NCBI GenBank assembly: GCA_016650355.1
Contig: JAENVX010000166.1
Location: 1-12,655, forward strand
Length of the DNA: 12,655 nt
Source: Bacteroidia bacterium
Lineage (GTDB): Bacteria > Bacteroidota > Bacteroidia > Cytophagales > Cyclobacteriaceae
Reading direction: 5' to 3'
Shown: positions 1-5,377 of the stretch, in pieces
How positions within the stretch are numbered: the stretch's first letter is position 1
How the letters are laid out: every line of letters starts with the position of its first letter
Made by a program: the position numbers and the translations under genes
Notes under the pieces: model-generated
Database searches by the model: none
The model's input: only the letters and a program-made list of their open reading frames with translations
Told to the model about the DNA's origin: nothing

Positions 1-360
1 GACCTAACCATAACTCCCATCATAAAACGAATCGCCACAAGTTCATTTGTATTAGCTTCCGGTGGATGGTGCCTTCTAGCGCTAGCCTTATTTTATTGGT
101 GGATCGATATTAAGGATCACAAAAAGAATCTGCAATTCTTCACTATTGTGGGGATGAACTCTCTTTTCATCTATGTGTTCTTTGAAATTGTCGGTGGTCG
201 TTGGTTTAACGAATACATTGGAGCAATAACTAATGGATTGATGAGTATGGCAAATATGCCTCTAGGTCTTATGGCTATTATTACTGCCCTTACGCTCTTT
301 GCCTTGGAGTGGAAGATGTGTCAGTTTCTTTTTAAGAAGGGAATTTTCTTTAAAATATAA
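1..360 (+). CDS. NagX-like membrane acyltransferase (DUF5009 / HGSNAT-like), C-terminal part
   Basis: The reading frame is open from base 1 and stops at 358-360, so only the last 119 residues are seen and the true start lies left of the window. The residues include TPIIKRIATSSFVLASGGWC at positions 5-24, a hydrophobic segment ending in FYWWIDI, then two more membrane segments (about 46-60 and 80-105) and a short basic tail. This order (IKR.WTSSFVL..GGWCLL, then a final pair of helices) is what I know from the DUF5009/NagX family, relatives of heparan-alpha-glucosaminide N-acetyltransferase. They are multi-pass inner-membrane proteins linked to amino-sugar use in Bacteroidota. The gene converges on a NahK-like kinase, which fits an amino-sugar setting. 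Family call fairly sure; substrate not known. Confidence 0.75.
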   Translation, partial: DLTITPIIKRIATSSFVLASGGWCLLALALFYWWIDIKDHKKNLQFFTIVGMNSLFIYVFFEIVGGRWFNEYIGAITNGLMSMANMPLGLMAIITALTLFALEWKMCQFLFKKGIFFKI

Positions 361-383
361 ATCACCATTATAATTTAACAAAG

Positions 384-413
384 CCGTTTGAAAATTGGTT
401 AACCATAAAACGG
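384..413. terminator. possible hairpin between two convergent genes
   Basis: CCGTTT (384-389) pairs with AAACGG (408-413), and inside lies the perfect palindrome TGGTTAACCA (396-405), with unpaired bases between the two stems. It sits in the 63-bp gap between two converging genes, where a bidirectional terminator would be expected. There is no clear T-run on either side, so this is only a candidate. Confidence 0.3.
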
Positions 414-423
414 TAAGCAATGA

Positions 424-1506
424 CTATGAATGTATGAGATATGATTTCGTCTTTAATTCATTCGAAATCATTTTTTCAAAAAATCTACTTTTTTCCTCCA
501 GATTTTTCAGCAAACAGAGTTGATTACCCGCGCGAACAAAATTTTGTTCCTCGTAACGAGCTCCGTAATAAGTATCGTTGACGCAATAATCTGCTAGAAA
601 GCGAATGGCCTGCATATAAATCAAAAATAAACCTGCGTATAAAATAAGTTTCCGCTCTTCGGCCGATAGTTCATCACTCATGTTAGTTAGATAGCCTTGC
701 ACAATGGCCCTAAAGAAATCGTCTCTCACAACTATTTTTGTGAAATCCTTTTCTTCCTCGTTGGCTGGAGAAAGATACGTCCTCATCATATCACCAACAT
801 CGCTTATGAAATAGCCGGGCATGATGGTGTCCAAATCGATGATGCACATACCTTTTCCATGATCATCGAATAATACGTTACTAATTTTTGTGTCGTTATG
901 CGTCACGCGATCATAAACCTTGGCACTTTTCTTGATTTTTTCGTATGCAGAGAGAATGTATGAATACTTTTTAATTTCAGAAATTAGCTCAGCCGATTGC
1001 TTTATCCGGTCAGGGTTTCCAAATTTTATGGCATCTAGAAATTGCTGATAACGCAGTGACAGGTTGTGAAAATCGGGTATCGTCAGATGTAGCCTGCTCG
1101 CATCAAATTCTGATACGAGTTTTGCGAACCTTCCAAACTGAAGAGAAGCCTCAAAGGCCTGGTCAGGTGTACTTACAACGTTTATGGTATGAGATCCTTG
1201 AACGAATGGGAACATCCTAAAATACCCATGCTCATTGTCAAAAGTTATTTCCTCGTTGCGTACATTCTTAACCGGGGCTACAAACAAATACCCAGGGCTG
1301 CGTTCAGTAAGATACTCATTAAGCATGCTAATGTTTTCAGCAACCTCGTAAGGCTTCTTAAAAACATTCTCATTAATACGTTGCAAAATAAATTGCGCTT
1401 CACCCGCTGTAATTTTCCATGTTCTATTTATAAGACCTGTGGCTATCGTTTCCGCGATACTATCTTCATATCTAATGCCATATAAGTCTAAAATCGAAGC
1501 AATCAT
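424..1506 (-). CDS. aminoglycoside phosphotransferase-fold sugar kinase, NahK-like (N-acetylhexosamine 1-kinase)
   Basis: A 360-residue cytoplasmic kinase of the APH/choline kinase fold. Visible motifs are an N-terminal nucleotide-binding region (GLINRTWKI at 24-32, FILQRIN at 39-45), the catalytic loop HNDTKISNVLF (203-213; Asp205 base, Asn210 metal ligand) and the second metal motif IDLDTIMPG (223-231). The HNDTK..NVLFD plus IDLDT.MPG pair is the signature I associate with N-acetylhexosamine 1-kinases, which phosphorylate GlcNAc/GalNAc at C1 using ATP. Length matches that family (about 360). The ATG at 1504-1506 is the natural start; no ribosome binding site is seen, as usual in Bacteroidota. 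The leader just upstream holds a REP-like palindrome (1537-1560). The convergent neighbour is NagX-like. Another hexose or a homoserine/choline-like substrate cannot be ruled out from sequence. Confidence 0.8.
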   Translation of the reverse strand: MIASILDLYGIRYEDSIAETIATGLINRTWKITAGEAQFILQRINENVFKKPYEVAENISMLNEYLTERSPGYLFVAPVKNVRNEEITFDNEHGYFRMFPFVQGSHTINVVSTPDQAFEASLQFGRFAKLVSEFDASRLHLTIPDFHNLSLRYQQFLDAIKFGNPDRIKQSAELISEIKKYSYILSAYEKIKKSAKVYDRVTHNDTKISNVLFDDHGKGMCIIDLDTIMPGYFISDVGDMMRTYLSPANEEEKDFTKIVVRDDFFRAIVQGYLTNMSDELSAEERKLILYAGLFLIYMQAIRFLADYCVNDTYYGARYEEQNFVRAGNQLCLLKNLEEKSRFFEKMISNELKTKSYLIHS

Positions 1507-1520
1507 GCTTTTACTATTTC

Positions 1521-1570
1521 ATCTGAAATTTTATCCCCGACTGGCGTCAGCCGGGCGGGCTTTGAAATAC
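1521..1570 (-). repeat. REP-like palindrome flanked by tRNA-Arg-like fragments (copy A)
   Basis: A GC-rich core (1537-1560) contains CCGaCTGgcgtCAGcCGG, a hairpin, followed by GCGGGC. It is nearly identical to the second half of the REP core at 1961-1982. On the minus strand it is flanked by GTATTTCAA (1562-1570) and GGATAAAATTTCAGAT (1521-1536). These match nucleotides 7-15 and 17 onward of the nearby tRNA-Arg, with one change (A for G). It lies only 15 bp upstream of the start codon of the NahK-like gene, so it would form a hairpin in that leader, or end transcription coming from the tRNA. Confidence 0.6.
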
Positions 1571-1600
1571 AAATTCCTAATATTGTTACAAAACTTTTTG

Positions 1601-1672
1601 TGACCCCGGCAGGAATCGAACCTGCATCTTCAGAATCGGAATCTGAAATTCTATCCATTGAAATACGGAGCC
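1601..1672 (-). tRNA. tRNA-Arg (anticodon CCG)
   Basis: A complete 72-nt cloverleaf without encoded CCA can be folded by hand. The acceptor stem GGCTCCG/CGGGGTC has seven pairs, two of them G-T, with discriminator A. The D arm is TTTC/GAAT with loop AATGGATA and a T-T mismatch at 10-25. The anticodon stem TCAGA/TCTGA (five pairs) holds loop TTCCGAT, giving anticodon CCG, which reads CGG. The T arm GCAGG/CCTGC holds TTCGATT. The 5' end at 1672 lies inside the end of the GIY-YIG reading frame, so the two genes overlap by 22 bases. The AT-rich D stem is weak but all core features are present, so I regard it as functional. The promoter directly in front of this copy is degraded (GATATTTG at about 1684-1691) compared with the one at 2010-2038. 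Confidence 0.93.
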
Positions 1673-1687
1673 AGTAATTTTTTCAAA
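1642..1687 (-). repeat. 46-bp direct repeat, tRNA-side copy (B)
   Basis: This covers tRNA nucleotides 1-31 plus 15 bp of leader. The same 46 bp occur at 1908-2013, identical base for base, except that the second copy is split by a 60-bp REP-like insert after its first 15 bp. The left limit (1642) is exactly the last base of the 5' strand of the anticodon stem; the next base differs between copies (1641 a, 1907 c). The right limit is 1687, after which the copies diverge (tat against gat). Confidence 0.9.
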
Positions 1688-1905
1688 TATCTCCTACCCG
1701 CGGCAGATTTGAAATACTTTTCTCTTTTTATCGCTTCATCTCTTGTCTCAAACTTTTCCTTATAAACTAACTCAAATGGTAGGTACGGCTTTATGGATTT
1801 GGTCATTCCCGAATTATGTTGGTTTATTCGTTCATTTAAATCCTCACAATGACCTTTATATAAAAAATCATAATCCCTACTTTTGAGAATATAGGCAAAA
1901 AACAT
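1651..1905 (-). CDS. small GIY-YIG nuclease whose C-terminus is encoded by a tRNA gene
   Basis: 84 residues forming one GIY-YIG domain: AYILKS (4-9) and LYKGHCEDLNERINQHNSG (15-33) stand for the GIY and YIG strands and the helix with the conserved Arg and His. EAIKREKYFKSAAG (about 57-70) carries the metal-binding Glu. It resembles the UPF0213/YhbQ-like single-domain group, presumed to nick or cut DNA; the target is unknown. The frame runs past the usual end of the domain: the last residues, APYFNG, and the stop codon TAG are written in nucleotides 1-22 of the tRNA-Arg gene, and the codons before them in the tRNA leader. Upstream, the ATG follows two bases after the end of a displaced tRNA 5' half. 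The likely promoter is the tRNA-type one at 2010-2038. Start at 1905 is the only sensible ATG. Confidence 0.85.
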   Translation of the reverse strand: MFFAYILKSRDYDFLYKGHCEDLNERINQHNSGMTKSIKPYLPFELVYKEKFETRDEAIKREKYFKSAAGRRYLKKLLAPYFNG

Positions 1906-1907
1906 AC

Positions 1908-2013
1908 TCTGAAATTCTATCCCCGCCCGAACGTATCCGTTCGGTACGGGCGGGCCTGTCCGACTGCGTCAGCCAGGCGGGCATTGAAATACGGAGCCAG
2001 TAATTTTTTCAAA
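1908..2013 (-). repeat. displaced, broken copy of tRNA-Arg 5' half with REP-like insert (copy C)
   Basis: The segments 1983-2013 (31 bp) and 1908-1922 (15 bp) repeat 1642-1687 exactly; together they are the 15-bp leader and nucleotides 1-31 of tRNA-Arg. There is no 3' half, so this is a tRNA remnant. Between them lie 60 bp of palindromic DNA inserted in the D loop, just before GGATA. The remnant stops at the anticodon stem/loop border, and two bases later the GIY-YIG start codon follows. Confidence 0.88.
1923..1982. repeat. REP-like element with two adjacent palindromes
   Basis: The first hairpin has CCGCCCG (1923-1929) pairing with CGGGCGG (1947-1953), and inner AACG/CGTT (1930-1933/1938-1941). 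The second has GCCTG (1954-1958) pairing with CAGGC (1974-1978), and inner GAC/GTC (1962-1964/1968-1970). The element is much richer in GC than its surroundings. The second hairpin recurs, slightly changed, at 1537-1560. Paired GC-rich palindromes between genes are typical of dispersed REP-type repeats; copy number in this genome cannot be judged from one window. Confidence 0.75.
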
Positions 2014-2038
2014 GATAGTGATTCCAAGATACTGACAA
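2010..2038 (-). promoter_or_regulatory. Bacteroidota-type promoter, probably the original tRNA-Arg promoter
   Basis: On the minus strand TTG (2036-2038), an 18-bp spacer and TATCTTTG (2010-2017) match the Bacteroidota primary sigma consensus TTTG-N18/19-TAnnTTTG. The predicted start falls a few bases before the tRNA remnant (its G1 is at 1998). A transcript would contain the remnant with the REP hairpins, the GIY-YIG frame and the intact tRNA-Arg. Confidence 0.7.
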
Positions 2039-2042
2039 GCAC

Positions 2043-2080
2043 AAAAAGCGAAGGCCAACCCGTCTGGTCAGCCCCTCGCT
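2043..2080 (-). terminator. rho-independent terminator after the LuxR-type gene
   Basis: On the minus strand AGCGA (2076-2080) pairs with TCGCT (2047-2051). Inside, GGC..ACC pairs with GGT..GCC around a short loop, and a run of five T (2043-2047) follows. It lies 27 bp after the LuxR-type stop codon and just before the promoter at 2010-2038, so it cleanly separates the two transcription units. Confidence 0.7.
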
Positions 2081-2106
2081 CCCTAAACTAAACCTAATAA
2101 ACCTTT

Positions 2107-2367
2107 TTATGATGATTGAGTTCTAAGCTCCATGGTTGCCTCATTTAACCTGTTGAAGAGTCCATTCTGCCAGGAATAATGCACCAGATGAGCTACGTTC
2201 TTCACTCCTAATTTCTTCACAATATTTCTTCGGTGGGTATGCACCGTATGTTCGCTGATGAAAAGATGAAATGAAATTTGTCGGGAATTGTACCCCTCGG
2301 CAAGCATTTTCACAATTTCAATCTCCCGTGGAGTTACATCAGCTGTAATAAGTTCAGGTTCAGACAT
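2107..2367 (-). CDS. single-domain LuxR-type (GerE) helix-turn-helix regulator
   Basis: 86 residues made almost wholly of a LuxR C-terminal-like DNA-binding domain. TPREIEIVKMLAEGYNSRQI (12-31) is the opening helix and start of the HTH, and SEHTVHTHRRNIVKKLGVKN (about 38-57) holds the recognition helix and last helix. There is no receiver, PAS or autoinducer-binding domain, so how it is controlled is unclear; it may bind as a dimer and act constitutively or with a partner kinase system elsewhere. It follows a TetA-type transporter gene by 78 bp on the same strand and is followed by a strong terminator, so it may be the last gene of the yigZ-MFS unit and could regulate it. Start ATG at 2365-2367. 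Domain call sure; role unknown. Confidence 0.85.
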   Translation of the reverse strand: MSEPELITADVTPREIEIVKMLAEGYNSRQISFHLFISEHTVHTHRRNIVKKLGVKNVAHLVHYSWQNGLFNRLNEATMELRTQSS

Positions 2368-2445
2368 GGTTCGTTAGGGCTTGTAGAGTTTATGATAACT
2401 CGCACTGAACGTAACCAGCTTTTGAATTAATTTTTCTTGAACGAT

Positions 2446-3669
2446 TCAATGTTTGGGACTAACAAAGCTCATGAGCGTCCGCATGGCCAGGATCAAACTA
2501 AGTAAGGTGAGGAAAGCCCCCATTAACATGGGCGCGCCTGGGAAATAAACGGGCGCACCTGTAGTGGTGAAGTAGCCAAATAATTGCGTCATCAACAAAG
2601 GTCCAATTATAGAGGTAGCACTTACCAAACTAGTAAGCGCACCTTGTAACTCACCTTGCTCATTGGCCGGTACTTGTGACGACATGATCCCTTGTAAGGC
2701 TGGCCCGGCAATGCCACCGAGGCAATATGGAATAAGAAAAGCAAACATCATCCAGCCTTTGGTAGCAAATGCGAACAACACAAAGCCAATGCTATATAGC
2801 GCAAGCCCCCAATATATCGATCGCTTTTGTCCAAACTTTGGGATGATGATTCGTATCAAGCCACCTTGAACACCAGCCACGAGCACTCCTACGGCTGCCA
2901 ATGAAAGACCGATCATAGAAGTGGACCAATTGAATTTTTCAATGGTGTAGTAAGCCCAGTTGCTTTGGATAGCATGAGCTGCGATATAAACCAAAACCAG
3001 TGAAGCCACTAACCCAAGGATGACGGGATAGCGTGCTAAATTTAAAAGCGACCCGACTGGGTTTGCTCGTTTCCATTCGAAAGCTCTTCTGTTTTCGGGC
3101 TTCAGCGATTCAGGCAGAATGAAAAATCCATATAGACAGTTCAACAGACTTAAACCCGCGGCAACTAAAAATGGAACACGCGGCCCAAACGATCCCAGAA
3201 GTCCACCCAATGCAGGTCCGATAATAAAACCTAAACCAAAAGCAGCACCGATCATTCCAAAATTCTGCGCGCGTTTTTCAGGCGTACTTACATCGGCAAT
3301 ATAGGCGCCAGCAGTAGAAAAACTTGCGCCCATAATTCCAGCAATGATTCGACCAACAAATAACCATCCGATCGTTGGCGCTAATGCCAGGAAGATATAG
3401 TCTATTCCAAAACCAAAAAGCGAGCCCAACAAAATAGGCCTGCGTCCGTAACGGTCGCTCAGACCTCCTAAAATTGGAGCAAATACAAACTGAACAATGG
3501 CAAACGCAAACAGCAACCAACCTCCAACTCGTGACGCCTCGCCCGTAGTGCCGCCTGTCAGTTCCTTAATAAGGTCAGGCAATACTGGAATGATCACCCC
3601 AAAGCCAATCGTATCGATTAGCAACGTAACAAAAATAAAACCTATTGCTGCCTTTCGTTTTTCTAACAT
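2446..3669 (-). CDS. MFS drug/proton antiporter of the TetA (TCR) type
   Basis: 407 residues with about 12 membrane helices, a major facilitator of the DHA1 group. The N-terminus IDTIGFGVIIPVLP (18-31), with an acidic residue in helix 1, is typical of TetA-like proteins. Motif A GGLSDRYGRRPIL (68-80) lies in the loop after helix 2. The antiporter motif C GAAFGLGFIIGPALGG (141-156) is in helix 5. This supports export of a small hydrophobic compound against protons. No tetR is adjacent; the neighbours are yigZ upstream (34-bp gap) and a LuxR-type regulator downstream. Chromosomal TetA-like genes with housekeeping neighbours are common in Bacteroidota and need not give tetracycline resistance. 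Start ATG at 3667-3669. Confidence 0.88.
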   Translation of the reverse strand: MLEKRKAAIGFIFVTLLIDTIGFGVIIPVLPDLIKELTGGTTGEASRVGGWLLFAFAIVQFVFAPILGGLSDRYGRRPILLGSLFGFGIDYIFLALAPTIGWLFVGRIIAGIMGASFSTAGAYIADVSTPEKRAQNFGMIGAAFGLGFIIGPALGGLLGSFGPRVPFLVAAGLSLLNCLYGFFILPESLKPENRRAFEWKRANPVGSLLNLARYPVILGLVASLVLVYIAAHAIQSNWAYYTIEKFNWSTSMIGLSLAAVGVLVAGVQGGLIRIIIPKFGQKRSIYWGLALYSIGFVLFAFATKGWMMFAFLIPYCLGGIAGPALQGIMSSQVPANEQGELQGALTSLVSATSIIGPLLMTQLFGYFTTTGAPVYFPGAPMLMGAFLTLLSLILAMRTLMSFVSPKH

Positions 3670-3703
3670 AAATATTTCGAAGTAATGTAAGCGTTAGATC
3701 TAG

Positions 3704-4312
3704 CTATCCCAAAACAATTTTATTGCCTAATGCCTGAAGTAGTATTAATCTTTCAACAAATTGCTTTTGATTTCTTACCCTAACCAAGCCCGTCAAGAAA
3801 CAATCGCCACCAAATTCTTGTGCAGAAATTTCAAGCTCGAACTCTTTCACCAATCTCATCACTTCAGGTGTTGCCTCATACGGATACCTCAACGTTACAT
3901 TTGCCATCACTTCCTTCTCAATTATATTCGCGTGAAGCAATGCCTCCTCCGCGGCCGTCTTATAAGCCTGAATAAGACCACCCACTCCTAACTTTGTTCC
4001 ACCGAAATAGCGAACTACCACAATTAAAACATTGGTAAGGTTTTTAGATTTGATCTGTCCAAGAATTGGATCTCCGGCCGAATGATTGGGCTCACCATCG
4101 TCAAAAGCACGGAATTTTGCTTTGTCAGCTCCCAGGATATAGGCAAAGCTATGATGACGGGCATCAAAATATTTCTTCTTCAGTTCAGCGATTTTCGCTT
4201 TAATCTCCAGTTCCGATTCAACGGGTATTGCAAAGGCCAAGAATTTGCTCCCTTTTTCCTTGTATGTTCCCTCGGAGGCCGTTTTTATTGTTAGAAAAGA
4301 AAATGAAGACAT
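3704..4312 (-). CDS. yigZ: YigZ / IMPACT family protein (UPF0029)
   Basis: About 202 residues. Recognised by EKGSKFLAFAIPV near the N-terminus, YFDARHHSFAY (48-58), DDGEPNHSAGDPIL (71-84) and VRYFGGTKLGVGGL (100-113), which together define the N-terminal UPF0029 domain; a smaller C-terminal alpha/beta domain (DUF1949-like) follows. The family is related to eukaryotic IMPACT, a regulator of the GCN2 kinase. Its bacterial role is not settled, though a link to ribosomes or nucleic acids has been suggested. I choose ATG at 4310-4312 over the TTG two codons upstream (4318), because it is a normal start and gives the usual SSFSFLTI opening. It is 34 bp upstream of the TetA-like gene and probably shares its transcript. 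Confidence 0.9.
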   Translation of the reverse strand: MSSFSFLTIKTASEGTYKEKGSKFLAFAIPVESELEIKAKIAELKKKYFDARHHSFAYILGADKAKFRAFDDGEPNHSAGDPILGQIKSKNLTNVLIVVVRYFGGTKLGVGGLIQAYKTAAEEALLHANIIEKEVMANVTLRYPYEATPEVMRLVKEFELEISAQEFGGDCFLTGLVRVRNQKQFVERLILLQALGNKIVLG

Positions 4313-4384
4313 CTGCAACGAAGAAGGTGTTTTTTACGTCCTAAAGGAAATAAATTCAAAAGCCAGTAAAAAATAAACCCGAAT

Positions 4385-4408
4385 CCAGGCAACCTGGTCT
4401 TCTCCAGG
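4385..4408 (+). promoter_or_regulatory. alternative hairpins in the leader of the DUF2807 gene
   Basis: Three 5-bp arms lie close together: CCAGG (4385-4389), CCTGG (4393-4397) and CCAGG (4404-4408). The middle arm can pair with either outer one, giving two mutually exclusive small hairpins about 45 bp before the start codon. This layout would suit attenuation or mRNA stability control, but the stems are short and it may be chance. Confidence 0.2.
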
Positions 4409-4450
4409 CTGTCTCTGATTAAGTAAAAACTAAATCAATCAGCAAACAAT

Positions 4451-5272
4451 ATGAAAACCAAAATTTCAACCGCATTGCTCATTATAGTGTTGAGCATCAC
4501 CACCATGATGGCACAAACAAGAGAAACCCGTGATGTTTCTACTTTCACTAAAATTTCGTTTCGAGTCTCTGGCAAACTTTATTTAAGGCAAGGAAGTCCT
4601 CAAAAAGTTGAGATCGAAGGAAAGAAAGACGCTCTTGAGAAAATTGAAACGGAGGTGAATGGCGACCGCTTGATTATCGGAAGAGAAGGAAACGGATGGA
4701 TGAATTGGAGCTGGAGTGATGATGACGAGGTGAATATTTACATCACGGTAAAAGACATTGAAGGCTTGAGTGTCAGTGGCTCTGGGGATTTAATTGGGCA
4801 AGGGAAAATAACATCCTCTGACCTTGATCTTAATGTTAGCGGATCAGGCTCTCTTCAACTAGATGCTACGGTAAGTGGCGATGTAGAAGCCGATGTGTCT
4901 GGATCAGGAGAAATTGTTCTAAAAGCGTCTTGTCAAAATTATGATAGCAATGTGAGTGGCTCTGGCAAAGTTAATTTAGAAGTTGCTGTTTCCGACAAGG
5001 CAAGCTTCGGTGTTTCAGGTTCTGGAAAAATTCAGGCCAGCGGTTCAGCCAACTATGTAAAAACTTCCATTAGCGGGTCTGGTAGAGTCTTGGCTTCCAA
5101 CCTGGAGACAAACAAATGCGAAGTGAGAATATCTGGCTCCGGTGATGTAGAGATAAATGTTAAAAGCGAGCTAGATGCAAATATTTCAGGGAGTGGCAGT
5201 GTGTCTTATAAAGGTAATCCCAATCACGTGAACAGCCATGCGTCAGGTAGTGGGAGTGTGAGAAAAATGTAG
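4451..5272 (+). CDS. exported head GIN domain protein (DUF2807) with nine SGSG repeats
   Basis: 273 residues. A signal peptide (basic MKTK, hydrophobic core to about residue 20, likely cut near TMMA-Q) sends it to the periplasm or outside. After a short region with FRVSGKLYLRQGSP it becomes a DUF2807 domain: from about residue 105 the motif V/I-SGSG-x-hydrophobic returns nine times, roughly every 16-22 residues, with beta-strand stretches between, as expected for a right-handed beta-helix. There is no lipobox and no anchoring domain. The family is abundant in Bacteroidota; its function is not known, with proposals of surface adhesion or envelope roles. It is the only complete plus-strand gene here and stands alone, with its own transcript. 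The window contains no transport or sorting partner. Confidence 0.88.
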   Translation: MKTKISTALLIIVLSITTMMAQTRETRDVSTFTKISFRVSGKLYLRQGSPQKVEIEGKKDALEKIETEVNGDRLIIGREGNGWMNWSWSDDDEVNIYITVKDIEGLSVSGSGDLIGQGKITSSDLDLNVSGSGSLQLDATVSGDVEADVSGSGEIVLKASCQNYDSNVSGSGKVNLEVAVSDKASFGVSGSGKIQASGSANYVKTSISGSGRVLASNLETNKCEVRISGSGDVEINVKSELDANISGSGSVSYKGNPNHVNSHASGSGSVRKM

Positions 5273-5300
5273 AAAATAATTGTTAAGGAATAAGAATATT

Positions 5301-5348
5301 AAATGTGTATAAAAGCATAGGGGGAGGTAAATCTTCGCTTTTGCATTT
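5301..5348. terminator. possible weak hairpin between DUF2807 gene and GHMP kinase gene
   Basis: AAATG (5301-5305) and AAAAGC (5311-5316) can pair with CATTT (5344-5348) and GCTTTT (5337-5342), leaving a loop of about 20 bases and an internal bulge. It lies in the 105-bp gap between converging genes. A long loop and AT-rich stem make this weak; I see no better terminator in this gap. Confidence 0.2.
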
Positions 5349-5377
5349 ATAAAGAAGTGGGGCACTTATACCCTCGC

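Noticed and set aside
1189..1485. Plus-strand open frame of 98 codons
   Set aside because: It lies wholly antisense to the well-supported NahK-like gene and shows no domain or promoter; it is a shadow of that gene.
1521..2013. CRISPR-like or phage attachment array suggested by the repeated segments
   Set aside because: There are only two or three copies with unequal spacing, no spacers of constant length, no cas genes, integrase or phage genes; the repeats are explained by tRNA-Arg pieces and REP palindromes.
2446..3669. Acquired tetracycline resistance gene
   Set aside because: The protein is TetA-like in motifs, but there is no tetR, no mobile element and ordinary chromosomal neighbours, so a resistance claim is not supported.
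4313..4318. TTG start two codons before the chosen yigZ start
   Set aside because: A normal ATG at 4310-4312 gives the usual family N-terminus, so the rarer start is not needed.
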